Source: Pezizomycotina sp. ARF18
Lineage: Eukaryota; Ascomycota
NCBI GenBank assembly: GCA_002224055.1
Contig: AZLU01000067.1
Location: 124,001 to 188,000 of the forward strand
Reading direction: 5' to 3'
DNA: 64,000 nucleotides
In this document: piece after piece, positions 22,156-32,796 of the stretch
Numbering within the stretch: position 1 is the stretch's first letter
Layout: each line of letters opens with the position of its first letter
Translations under genes and position numbers: made by a program
Notes under the pieces: generated by a model
Databases searched by the model: none
What the model was told of the DNA's origin: nothing
What the model saw: the letters and a program-made list of their open reading frames with translations, nothing else

Positions 22156-23767
22156 TCACAACATTAGCCCGCCAAGGTCTTTCTCTTCCTTCTTCTTCGG
22201 CCAGGTACCGATGGGCACTGGATAGCTCTCGTGATAATACGTTGACATGTCAAATCCCGCCTCCCTCAAGGGATCCTGAAGCCTTCGGTACGGTAAAAGC
22301 GTCATCGTACACCATCCTAATCAGTCATAACAAATCAACCCCTTCTTCCAGTCATAAGAGAACGGAATATACAAACCCCGCCTTCTCCATCGCATCAACG
22401 ATAATTTCCATCCAAATTTTAATCGGGTACTCTCCGGCAGCGTTCCGTCATCGCGGTACAGTGCAACATCCCCGCCGACGATCTCCAGCCAGCCACCGGG
22501 CCTAAGGACCTTGTAGCACTGTTCAACCATGTGCTTCCAGTCTTTTACGGCGCCGTGGATGGCCCGGATGTGGACGAAGTCGAAGGATTCATTCGTGAAG
22601 GTGAAGTCCAGGTTGAAGTCGTCGATTTGGAATTGGCAGTTTTTTCGGTATCCATGCTGGTTGGATGGGGCGATGTCTGGACCAAGCAATATGTAAGACT
22701 ACCGATTCTCAATGAAGGAGCAAAAGGGTATGCGTACCGGTGCCGATGACTTCAGCGGAAGGGTGCTGCGCGGATGAATGAGGTTAATCGTCCGTTTGTC
22801 AAATTGACGCGCAAGGAGGTGTATAGTCTTACTGCATCCGCAAAATCTATGGCCCAGAGACCTATCGAACAAAGACTAGCGTGTTAGCATGCAAAGATAA
22901 AGAGCGTCGGGTCGAAAAAACGAGGACAGGTTACCTGTTCCAGCCCCTAAGTCGAGGACGCGCTAATGTAACCAAAATATTAATAAGTTCCGCTGAGAAC
23001 AAATTCATGAGCTATCAATCAACCATCATACCTGTGGTTCTCCGCAATCGGCGCGACGTATAGCTTATTACCGAGCAGTCTATGATATATTTCGTGACTA
23101 AAAACAAGGTATTAGTAGGGGCGGAACTCCCTAATCTGTTCGATCGTAAGACTTATAATAGATTAAATTGTTCTCGTTGAGTCTGTTTACCAAATTTAGA
23201 AACTTATCAGTAATCCCATGGAGGAATGAATACAAATACCTCGGTGGCAAAACGCTTAACTCGTCGACGGCAACGATATATTGCCCTTTCGCATCGTACA
23301 TCCGACCGTGGAGATATTTGTATCCTGGTAATTTAAATGCATTCATTAACATGACATTGCGAATGAATCTGCGATAAAAAAAGGAAGGACCGGGCTTACT
23401 TGTAACATATGAGGCGAGGGTGCCGGTGATACTCCCACTGTCATCGGGGATTTTAGCCAAGACTGAGGTTTCTTATGTATATCGGGGGCTTAAAAAGAAT
23501 CGAGATCGTGAAACATACGCTTCACTAGAATAGATCGAGTCGAGATCTGAGGAACCGTACTAGAAAATCTGGTAGCTAGATATCTGCAAGGATATTCCAT
23601 GGTATTGGATGATGAAGACTTACCTCTTCGGACGTTTCGGCCTCAATGGGTTTGTTGCTCGCTGAGATAATCAAGTTCCGTTAGCATTGCGTCTCCTCCG
23701 TATGGAGAATGTAGAAATTATTACAGTGGTCAATCACAACACCTCCAGTAACCCCCGGAGCGGACAT
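22156..23767 (-). CDS. LaeA-like class I SAM-dependent methyltransferase
   Basis: Read on the minus strand from the ATG at 23767 (MSAPGVTGGVVIDH), the gene has several small exons. A first intron with donor GTAATA, branch GCTAAC and acceptor CTCAG is clear, followed by exons with SNKPIEAETSEE and DDSGSITGTLASYV. Then come GYKYLHGRMYDAKGQYIVAV, HEIYHRLLGNKLYVAPIAEN, and motif I VLDLGAGTG (22934-22959) with a donor right after it, WAIDFADA, PSAEVIGTG, DIAPSN, the acceptor-binding segment SFDFVHIRAIHGAVKDW, LRPGGWLEI, and near the end GTWPKKKEEKDLGG. This order is that of the fungal LaeA-like/UMTA methyltransferases. LaeA itself regulates secondary metabolism, but most family members have unknown substrates. 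Frame changes are present and the extreme C-terminus is uncertain. Confidence 0.75.
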
Positions 23768-26700
23768 CTTAGCTGGTTATCGTGACTTCGTGCGACGTCG
23801 GAACAGGTTCAGGGTCAGATTGTTGAGAAAGTTGAACCGCAAACTCGGGATTTTGGTGGATCTTCTCGCTGTAAGGCGAAGTTTGGGACGAAATATAAAA
23901 AGGAAAATGAACAACGAGAGAAAGAGAGCGCCCCTGTTTTTTTATAAGCGGAGAATCCTGGTATTTCATGGCTTTCTGCCAGCGCCGAGAGAGAAAAAGT
24001 GCAAATCCCACTCTCGGATAGCAGCAAGTGGGGTTCTTCTCGGCTAGCGGGCCGAAATAGCAATAGCACTCAGTACATGATCTTCCATTTCTCAATGAAC
24101 AATATAGTTCAATTTTTCTAGAACTTCGACGCTTAGATTTGTATTTCATGGAGCTTTGCTAGAGTTATGAAGATCGGAGACTTTCAAGGCTTTCATGGCG
24201 TGAGTTAGATACCTACCGGAGATATTGAGCCATTAGCTAAGCATCAGTTTCTTAAATATTTACACCATACATAATATCGAATTCCCTAAAAAAACCTAAC
24301 CCATCCTCTCCAAATCATTGCCTTCCAATTAACACTTAAGGCAAGGGCTACATACATTCTCGGATTCCCGAGTCGAACATGCCTGATACTGAGACCAGAT
24401 CTGATTCTAAAACGTTTCCCCGTTAAAATTGGTTTCCTCGCAGGTCATGAAAATGCATAAGCGGATCACGCTGGTTGCTCGTCTACCAAGGCAAAATTCG
24501 CGATACTAATCGACGGTATATATATAAAAATAAGTAGGATTTAACGGACGACTTGTATCAAAATCCATCTAACCCGACAACTCGTATAAAGGAATAGACG
24601 AGGCGCCTTGTGTAACATCGCTCTCGTGTCCGTTAGTATATTCTTCTGTGCAGCGTTACTGTAATGGTCCAATCTTTTGATGAATTAGTCTTACAGAAGC
24701 CACATGTTTCTAAAGATCGTAATTCGTATTCACTGGAACGGAGAGCCCGTGCCTGTCTCCCGATATACCCAGTTGAAACATACCGATGTCGTATATCCCT
24801 AAACATGGGCGGCCCGGTAGCCGGTTTGACATGCCGAGGGAGCTATATGGTTCACCAAGAGGTATTTTATGAAACAAATAGAATTCCAGGGTGGCGCACT
24901 GCTGCCTATAAAACATTTCCCGTAAATCCAATAAACCCGAACTTGTTTCGGGCCTGAAAATAAATCGATCGGGTAAGGTCCGTTTACCACCCGATCTTCT
25001 ATCGATATGATAAAAGAAAAATCCGAACGCTTCGCCACAAGGAGAAGGCTCTGCGATCGTATACGTTTCCGTCTCGAAATACAGTGGACTAGCAGATCAT
25101 CCTTCCTTACATCTTCTAAATTATTGTTTCTAGTCGTTCTCATCAGGAATTTATTTACTATCCTTTCTTTTTGCCACTAGGCGGCATTGACATGGTCAAA
25201 TTTGCCAAAATGAGCAATCCTTCTATTTAACTTAGGCGTCGAAAAATCGGCGAGGGCTAGTATGGTACCACCTGACCTCGCCGTGGGGCGCAACTGTCTA
25301 AGACGACGTAGAAAGTCGACCGGACCGAGCGCCTTTTTCAAATATCTTTAGAAGGAATGTCCCTATCATTCCAGATAACGGTTCTCGTAAACGTTGTAGG
25401 AGGCACTTCTCAGTTATCGCTGGAAGAAAGCTCAACTGAGTAAAGAGCTCCGTGTTGCTGAATAGCTTAATAGAGAAACCGGTTACCTAATATGAACGCT
25501 TTCCCTCAGTTGTTCGAACCGAGAGGAGTTGCGAGCTGCTCATTTAAAAATGAAAATGCGGAGAAAGCATATTATATGACAAATGTCCCAGCCAAGAAGC
25601 TTTCGTAAAATGGTTACATTACTTCTTTGCTGGGTATATTTAGACAGCAGCGGGACAAATGACGATGGAGTTCGGAAGCTCTAGAGCCTTTTACACTGCT
25701 CTCATGTGATCCCGATCCTGAAAGATCCAAGCCATTTTCAAGCCACTAATTTTTCGTGGTCGAGGAGAGACGCAAGACGGGAAATATGAGCGGTGAACAG
25801 GGCCATATCCGCCGATGCTACCTGGTATCCACATCAGTTTCACGATAAACCTCTTTTGAAGGGTCGAAGACACAGCCCAACTCACCATTCATAGAGCTAT
25901 AAATCGTCCCGCAACCGGGATAGTGATCTATGCTCGGTATACCGTACCTGGCAGTTGACATATCCTACAGCTGTCATTTGACACTTCACGGGACCTAAAA
26001 GGTGATCCACATCGTCGTCCCTTCCTTTACCCGTATCACCGCCGAGCACAAAGCTGCTACGTACAAACGGCATCCTCGGTAGCCACGATATCCATGAGGC
26101 ACTTGGCATGTCTCGGCCCATCTACGAGTTCGCGTCGCGGGAATTGTGTAGACTCCAAGCTGCCTGTGGTTTTGAACAACTTATCGCGGGATCATAACGG
26201 GACGGACTAAAAGCAATATTTGGAAATGCTTTTTCAAGTATCAAAAAGATTCATGGCGGGCCCGATACTTTTTTATCTTTTTTGGAGTGTTTTCGTGAAC
26301 ATCCAAACATCGATCCGTTTATTCTTCGGAGAATGTTAATAGCCGTTTTATAGATATTTTACACTTCGGAATCCTGCAACTGGCGAATTTGACCGAATTC
26401 TCCGAAATTACGCAGTACTGTACCTTTCTACTGAGGAATTTTTAAATAGTTACATATTCCATGCAAAGATCAACCACATCTCGTGTCCCTTGCAGATCGA
26501 GAGGGGGGCACGTATTTCTCACTTTTGTGCCTGACCGTCCCCCGCTGTACCGCCGGCCCACTTCCGATGGACTCCTTGTAACAATTACACGACCGGCATT
26601 TGCTGAGTATCAGGCCCACCCGTCTTCATGCATTAACAAATATAGGAGAAAATGTAAGAGCTTACGGTAAAAACTGTAATGTTTATAACCATTATCGGCA

Positions 26701-27136
26701 GTTTTGGTGTTTTCAGATTGCGGCAAAAGCTCGAGAAACACGATATCTTTAAATTACGCCTAAAAAAAAAAAAAAAAGTGCTGTGCATGTACAGTAGCAA
26801 AGGCAAAATGTCACTTTTATACCCGGATTTATCCTGTATCTGCGGCACGCGGGTAGGAACTTTTCTTATTTCTCATCTCATCTGGAGGTTCTCTTTGCAA
26901 AGATTCATGCGTTGGGAATATTTTATATAAACCTACGATACCTCCTCTATCCTGCGATAGTGATTGAGAGTCCTCAGGATCTACATTCTCCGTTGTCAAG
27001 TGTCTTCCTTCTCCCGCCTTTGGCGACGCATTCTAGCCGTGCCAACCTCTTCTCCTCTTTCTCTCTTCAGACACCTCTTAAGCCTTACCACCTAATATAA
27101 TAATTCTTCTCGTCATCTATCAACCTATCATTCACA
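23768..27136. other. long intergenic region
   Basis: The first 200 bp are the promoter and leader of the methyltransferase, with an A/T-rich TTATAAAAAAA word (minus strand, near 23933-23948). The rest holds scattered ORFs of 60-115 codons on both strands, for example 24664-24957 plus and 25897-26121 minus, none with recognisable features. Poly-A of 16 at 26762-26777. No repeats seen. Confidence 0.4.
26921..26931 (+). promoter_or_regulatory. possible TATA box of the phospholipase gene
   Basis: TTTTATATAAA lies about 215 bp before the ATG at 27137 and is followed by a pyrimidine-rich stretch (about 26985-27075). The distance is longer than for the other TATA-type genes here, so this is tentative. 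Confidence 0.35.
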
Positions 27137-27770
27137 ATGCTCTTCTCTACCCTCTACCTCCTTTCCACGACGGCTCTCGAGCCTTCGCAGCTCCAGTCGC
27201 CGACGCCAGCGACCCGGAACCGCAAGTAACGCAAGGCTCCTGGACCAGTTCATCTTCAACGACAGCATGGAAGAATTCCAGAAAGCACGGAACGCAACTG
27301 ACCCATCTTACCTCATCTGGGATTCCGACGGCTGCTCGATACCTATTCTGCAGGACCTAGATCCCGAAGTAGCTAATAACCCAGGTATGCAATCCCAAAC
27401 TTCTCCTTCACTAGCTCCAGTAATTCAGTCTTTATATTGTAAGTATGCTGATAGTGTTCAAACAGACGGCTTCCCCTTCCTCCAATCCTGCGAACGGCAT
27501 GACTTCTGCTACAGGAACTACGGCAAGTACGGTTTCTGCGGCCACCACAACGAGGCCCGCTGCAATTCGAACTTTGAAAAAGACATGGGAAACGTGTGCG
27601 ACTCGCAGCCAACGGATAAATTAAAGAGCAAATGTAACACGTGGAAGAGAATATACTACAACGGCGTTAAAATAGGTGGAGCAACGGCGTTTTGTACGAA
27701 GCAGAAGACGTCGACCGCGGATAAAGTGAAGAATTGGTTGAGAGTGCGTTTGCTAGGTTTAGTAGTTTAG
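27137..27770 (+). CDS. secreted phospholipase A2, fungal/bacterial (group XIV-like) type
   Basis: The ATG at 27137 opens MLFSTLYLLSTTAL, a signal peptide, followed after a frame change by an Ala-rich propeptide. The mature part begins with DQFIFNDSMEEFQKARNAT, then LIWDSDGCS, and after an intron DGFPFLQSCERHDFCYRNYG, the catalytic CxRHDFCYRNY motif with the His-Asp pair of this family (here at about 27490-27520). RCNSNFEKDMGNVC follows, with a further pair of Cys toward the C-terminus. The intron at 27385-27465 is 81 bp with donor GTATGC and acceptor ACAG. The enzyme should hydrolyse the sn-2 ester of phospholipids in a calcium-dependent way outside the cell. Length of about 170-180 residues fits secreted fungal members. 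A basic C-terminal tail ends at 27770. Confidence 0.8.
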
Positions 27771-28263
27771 TAGTTGTGGCAGTGAAGGTGTTTCAGGCTT
27801 TTTCTTGTAGATAGTGTGTTCTTTGTCTGTTGTGATACTCAATTGATATTTATCCTGATACCCCATTTTCTCGATTCGTTTTCTTTCATTGTTGTGGTTA
27901 TCAACATGCAAGCACCCCGTTCTCGAAAAATTCCTGCAACTGTGAATAGCGTAAGCAATTGACATCCATAGTTAGAGACTGCACTTTAACGCTAGCCGAT
28001 GATCGGAGGACGGCAGGATGAGAATGGGTCATGCTTCTGACTAATTCAATCCTAGATGGCTCCCGCGTAGGATACCAATTTCTAAGGGCCAGAACGGGCG
28101 TAGGCTGTATAAGATGTCAGGAGGGGAAAGGGGGAGACGTCCATCAAGAGGGGAATAGACCATAATTTGATTAAGCTATCCCATCCCAGATGAATACTTG
28201 TATAGACTACCCATCCGTGTTAATATTTCCGTCACCGATGGGTGCGGGTATAAGCTTCCCATC

Positions 28264-28920
28264 TGTGATGGGACAAGATGGAGCATGATTGAGTGGGAGG
28301 GATAGGATGGCGTGGGATGGCAGGAGTGGAAGGCCCATCAGGATGGGAGCCAATCATCAGGATGGGAGCCAATCATCGGGATGGGAGCCGACAATCAGGA
28401 TGGGAGTTGACCATCAGGATGGTGATTGACCCTAGTTTCCATGTTGATATCAATATCCCATCCCCGATGGCGCGGGGGATAGGCCACCCGTCCGTAAGGG
28501 AACAGGATGGGTATCACCGCGCAGGATGGCGGGATGGTGGAATTTCCCGTCAGGTGAGAATAAACCAAGTTGAAGCCTAGCAATCAAATAGCGAGCAAAA
28601 GGGCTGTCTTAAGCGTAAAGAATAAAATAAATACATGAAAGGCGCCTTCGGTATTAAATACATAATATATAGCTGGACGTGCACATTGTTTATTAAACAA
28701 GTGCGACTTATTGTAAGAAAGATCGCAAGGTTCTTTGTTAAAACTCCAAAATTAAAAGTTTTAGCCATATGCGACAATATCGCGGGTATCCACGGGTGAT
28801 GGGACTACGATGGAACAGGAAGAATCCGATGATATAGGATGCCATGTGTGTAGATCGTCCGTCGGGAGGAGCAAATGCCCATCAGGATGGGAATCAACCA
28901 TCAGGATGGGAATTGATAGG
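28264..28920. repeat. GATGGG minisatellite: two diverged copies of a larger unit
   Basis: At 28336-28430 there are five units of about 19 bp on the pattern CATCAGGATGGGAGCCAAT. At 28877-28914 two more units occur (CATCAGGATGGGAATCAAC type). The sequence before both arrays is also alike: GTGATGGGAC-A-GATGGA-CA near 28267 and near 28797, then an AGGATG-rich stretch leading into CCCATCAGGATGGGA. So a unit of at least 120 bp was duplicated. The surroundings from 28140 contain further CCCATC/GATGGG words in both orientations. Confidence 0.6.
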
Positions 28921-29954
28921 TAGTTTGAACGTAGACGAGGAGGAGATTTTTAGAGGATTCTAGAGAAAAGTGTCTCTCCACTTAATATAATAATGGGTAT
29001 AGGAGTAATTTCTCTAGCGGACGGACTTTAACTTAATGGTCACTCGAAGAAGCCCGTTTTATCTGGACTTTTATAAAACAATACAGCATCTCTCATTGAA
29101 TGGTATCCCTTTGCAAAAAATTGCCGTGAAACTCCTCTACTTATCGTACATAAAAGGAGAGCTAAAGGGGGACTTCGTACTGTCTAGTGAGTATATGGTG
29201 ACGATACACGGTGGAGCTCAAAAATTCACTTCATCCACAAACTATACACATCCTCGTACAAGTGAAATATCCATCCAGGGGTCTCGTTACTGATAATTTT
29301 GGTGAATCAATCTTTTTCGTAACAGGGCCCCGAGGTCATCTTTTAGCTTTCGTGATAGCGGGACTCCTAGGGCACTCGGTCGATATCGATCCCCTCGACT
29401 CACGATTTTCCTTCTTTCTTTCGTTGTTTCGAAGGAACTCGCACCTGAGTCACAGCATAACTATTCTTTCGCCCAAAGAAGAAACCGTTATAACCATACA
29501 TACGCACTAAGAGTTTCATTTACGCGACGAGCAAAAGCTACGGTCTTGCGAGCTTCCTTCACTGGCAGCTCTCTCATCGTGGAGCTCCGCGCCTTTTTTT
29601 TTTTTTTGTTTCTCGCTTCGAACATTGATTATGTAATTTTTGATCTTCACGTATACGTACGAGTTCCCGTCGCGACGGCCACTAAACAACGGCTTAAAAT
29701 TCCCCAATGGTTGTCATTTCTCGGCCCTCGTTAACGTTGTCCATGTCTCGCCAGGTGTCAACAACGACGCCACGGCCTGCTTTATATCGCGTATAAATAC
29801 TATACTCGAAGCGCTCTCCCGACAAAAGGTCCTCAACGAGCTATAGCAAACGTTTTCGCACGATTTTTCAATTGATCGTCGAGTTTTGACTATACTACTC
29901 AGTAGTTCTAGAATCGAAACGACTTCTCGGACATCGCAACCCTATCGCTATAGC

Positions 29955-29956
<2 letters not shown>

Positions 29957-29990
<34 letters not shown>
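29957..29990. repeat. poly-A tract of 34
   Basis: An uninterrupted run of A lies 35 bp before the ATG at 30025, so it would be in the promoter or leader of the oxidoreductase gene. Poly-dA tracts exclude nucleosomes and are common in fungal promoters, but this one is unusually long. Confidence 0.65.
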
Positions 29991-29992
<2 letters not shown>

Positions 29993-30024
29993 CTATAGCT
30001 CTGATCCATCTCAATCCTCACAAA

Positions 30025-31173
30025 ATGGCGGAAGAAAAAGTCAACATCGCCATCCTCGGCGCCGGCATCTGGGTCCGCGAAGGTACTACTCCCCCCCCCC
30101 CCCTTTTTTTTTTTTTTTTTTCCTTCCCTTCCCTTCCTCCCACTCCATACTAACGTCTATCTTTTACAACAGAATTTCTCCCAGCCATAGCATCCAACCC
30201 ACGCGTCCGCCTGACCGCCATCTTCTCCCGCACCCAATCCACCGCCGAATCCCTCATCGCCTCGCAACCATCCCTCTCCGCCTCCTCCGTAACGATCTAC
30301 ACCGCCGACTCCGCCAGACCATGGACCGACATCCTCACCGACCCCAAATCCACGGCATCATAGTAGCACTACCCATCGTCCAACAACCCCAGTACGTAAA
30401 AGCGATACTGGAGAGCGGTAAACACCTCATATCCGAAAAACCGCTCTCGTTTTCTTCCGCCAGCGCCCTCGAACTACTAAAAACCTACAAGAACAAGGAA
30501 GTAGGAAAAGGGTTATGGGGAGTAACGGAAGACTACCGCTTCTACTCCTCCTACGCCACCGCGCGCCATGAGCTCGAAACCACGCTCGGCGGTGTAAACA
30601 ACGTGACTACGTTCAGCGTGCACGTAGATTCGTACATCGACACGGATAATAAATACTACAACACCCCCTGGCGGAAAACTCCAGAGTACATGGGCGGGTT
30701 TTTACTAGACGGTGGCGTGCACTACGTATCCGGCCTGCGCATCCTTTTAGGTCGCGATAACCCCGTGTAAAGGTATCCGCGTTTGCGCATTTAAAAGAAG
30801 CATTTGGCGCCGTACGATAGTTTACACGCGGTGTTACAACTTAAAAGCGGAGTTAGCGGTACGTTCGCCGTTAGCTTTTGCACGGGTGGGAATACGAGGG
30901 AGACGTGCGTGAGTACCGGTGAGGGGAGGGTTAGGGTTACGAGGAACAGCGGGACCTACGCATGCGCGATGGGAGCGAGAGGCTGATAATGAAGGATGAT
31001 GACGGTGTTGTGGGCGGGAAGTGGAGGCGTTTGTTGATAGTATTAAGGGGGGGAGGTGGATGGGAGGTTGAGCGTTGAGGAGGCGTGGGGGATTTGGTGC
31101 TGCTGGAGTGCATGCTTAAGAGCGCGGAGGGGGAGGGGTTGTGGTCGACGTTCCGCAGGAGATTCCTTATTAG
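30025..31173 (+). CDS. Gfo/Idh/MocA-family NAD(P)-dependent oxidoreductase
   Basis: MAEEKVNIAILGAGIWVRE gives the first Rossmann strand and GxGxxx nucleotide-binding loop. An intron at 30083-30172 (donor GTACTA, branch CTAAC, acceptor CAACAG) joins to EFLPAIASNPRVRLTAIFSR. Later features are the IIVALPIVQQPQYVKAILES segment, GKHLISEKPLSF with the family's EKP lysine (codon 30438-30440), and GGFLLDGGVHYVSGLRILLG (about 30690-30755), typical of the fungal branch that includes yeast YMR315W. Then APYDSLHAVLQLKSGVSGTF and, in another frame, RLSVEEAWG and LVLLECMLKSAEG near the end. The last frame stops at 31173. About 340-360 residues, as expected. Substrate unknown; a cytosolic sugar or aldehyde dehydrogenase/reductase role is inferred from the family. 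At least three frame changes interrupt it. Confidence 0.75.
30091..30121 (+). repeat. C13-T18 homopurine/homopyrimidine tract inside an intron
   Basis: The intron of the oxidoreductase contains 13 C followed by 18 T, ahead of the branch site. It forms an extreme polypyrimidine tract and a possible slippage or triplex-forming site. Confidence 0.65.
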
Positions 31174-31402
31174 AGGGGATTCGGGCTTGTGTAGAGCTTT
31201 ATTTTGCTGGATAAAGATACTACGAGGACGAGATAAACGCGATTTGGTTCACAGTCTCTGTTGAGATATTCGGCAAGGGTTAGAATATCAAGTATGAAGC
31301 CACTGGAAAAAAGGGTAAAATAGCTCATGTAAATATCGTTCAGTAACTGTGTACATAAACTATGCACGCAAACAGATATTAGAACTTTTTATATATAATT
31401 TT
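31174..31402. other. convergent intergenic spacer
   Basis: About 230 bp of AT-rich sequence between the stop codons of the oxidoreductase (plus) and the next gene (minus). The two genes converge and probably share this region for 3' end formation. Confidence 0.45.
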
Positions 31403-32796
31403 TCAATCCGCCTTGATCCTGTCCTCTTTTTCCTTCTGTATCTCGTCCGCCTTCCTGAACGCGATCTTCCTCGCCACCTCCGTTGGTATACCCGCCTGGA
31501 AATCCCTCTTCGCGCTCTCCTTGACGCTCCGACCGTAACTAAAGAAAAGACTCAACAAGTATTTAGCTGACTGCCCAACAACCAGACCTTCCCCCTCAAA
31601 ATACAAGGGTTTGTATACTCACGCTTCTGCCACTTCATCGCCTCCTTCGCCAACCTCCTCTCCCTCTTCTCCTGCGCCTCCTGCATGCTCATATACTCAT
31701 CCCCCTTACTCTTCATAACATCCTCCTTCAACCCTTCCTTGACCTTCTCGAATACTTCGCCTTCTATCTTCTTGTACTTCTCCGTATTCCCCGCTATGGT
31801 CGCGCTCAGTTTCGCCCACGCTGCTTCGTGCGCTCCTATTACTATCTTCGATAATATCGTCCAGCGCGTTCATGTTCGTCTCTGTAGTCGGGAGAGGTAG
31901 GAATCGCTCCAGTGCTCCATGTCCGGTACGGCCCTAAGAATACTCAGCGCCGCTTCGAGAGCTGGTGTTCTTTCGCGGTGTTTTGCACCGTAGAAGCGGA
32001 ACTCTCAACGTCCGTCGCCCCCCACTTTCGTGACTACCCTCCAGTATCGGAAAAAGTCCCAGTAAACACGCCACAGATCCGAAGAATAGCGAAACGACTT
32101 TACTGCTCCACTCCTCGCTCTCGCTGATACTTTCCCTTTCGACGGCGGCGATGATGGCGCGCTGCCACATGCTCCACCGGTTCTTCTCGGCTATACCCAG
32201 CACGGCCGCTAACCGCCACCCTTCGCCGTCTGTTTCGCCGACTTTTTCTACTTCGGAGAGGAAGATCTCGTGGTGGTGTAGAATTCTGTGAGTTTGGAGT
32301 GGGTGGTTGTTGGGAGGGGAGTGTAGGATTCCGACCAGAATGTTAGTGAGGATTTGGGGATGGTGGAGTTGTGCGCGTTTTCGAGGAACTCGCGGTGCGC
32401 CAGAGGATGCCGTTTGAGCGGTACTTTGAGGGGGTCGGTGGATGTCGGCGGAAGTACGGGTGGCGAAGAGGGGGAGGGCGGCGTGTCTCTCTGCAAAAGA
32501 CTTTGTTAGCTACAGCTCTCTTCTCTCTCTCTCTCTCTCTTCTCACCTGGAATTCGTGGTAGTGATTGCTTTGAAGCTTTTCAGGGAACTGGAAGTCAAG
32601 GGTAGCTAAAGCTCTCTTGCTCAACTGTCGTCCTGCTCTTCGGATCAAAACGGGGTGACGTAGTCCTAGCAAGAATAACTTACCCGCTCAAAGCCCTCCT
32701 GAACGCCGTGTCGTCGAGGTTCTTGATGTAGTTCATCGTGAGGTCCTGCGAGTTCTTCCTGAGCTTCTTGATCGCCGTTACGACGTTGGATGTCAT
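31403..32796 (-). CDS. four-exon fungal gene of unknown function with charged coiled-coil C-terminus
   Basis: The minus-strand ATG at 32796 gives MTSNVVTAIKKLRKNSQDLT, then NYIKNLDDTAFRRALSG, and a donor GTAAGT at 32683. A second exon (about 32650-32547) reads RALATLDFQFPEKLQSNHYH, ending at a donor GTGAGA that runs into a (CT)n repeat. A third exon (32490-31623) carries HREFLENAHNSTIPKS, EIFLSEVEKVGETDGEGWRL, AAVLGIAEKNRWSMWQRAII, and a Lys/Glu-rich helix near the end (KYKKIEGEVFEKVKEGLKED). The last exon (31538-31403) reads SVKESAKRDFQAGIPTEVAR and ends in a charged IQKEKEDRIKAD. Introns have good branch sites (AGCTAAC, AGCTAAAT). I do not recognise the family. The third exon has several frame changes. 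Confidence 0.55.
32518..32541. repeat. (CT)n microsatellite at a splice donor
   Basis: A run of CT dinucleotides lies immediately inside the second intron of the gene on the minus strand, which reads GTGAGAAGAGAGAGAG there. Changes in its length would alter intron size but not the donor. Confidence 0.6.

Larger units (their letters stand above)
27771..30024. other. intergenic region with GATGGG-rich minisatellites and a long poly-A
   Basis: No supported gene. The left half is rich in GATGGG and its complement (entered separately). The right half has unremarkable ORFs, a T-run at 29596-29608, and a poly-A of 34 at 29957-29990 just before the next start codon. Confidence 0.45.

Noticed and set aside
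22321-22505. Plus-strand ORFs over the methyltransferase
   Set aside because: The minus strand carries unmistakable methyltransferase motifs, so the plus-strand frames are shadows.
24664-24957. 97-codon plus-strand ORF ending FPVNPINPNLFRA
   Set aside because: No recognisable family, overlaps an equally long minus-strand ORF, and there is no independent support.
25691-26121. Two adjacent minus-strand ORFs (MGRDMPSASWISWLPRMPFV and the next)
   Set aside because: They could be a small gene with a Gly/Asp-rich piece, but no motif is convincing and the junction between them has no splice signal.
28264-28920. CRISPR-like array
   Set aside because: Units are contiguous 19-bp repeats without unique spacers, and the sequence is from a fungus. 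It is a minisatellite.
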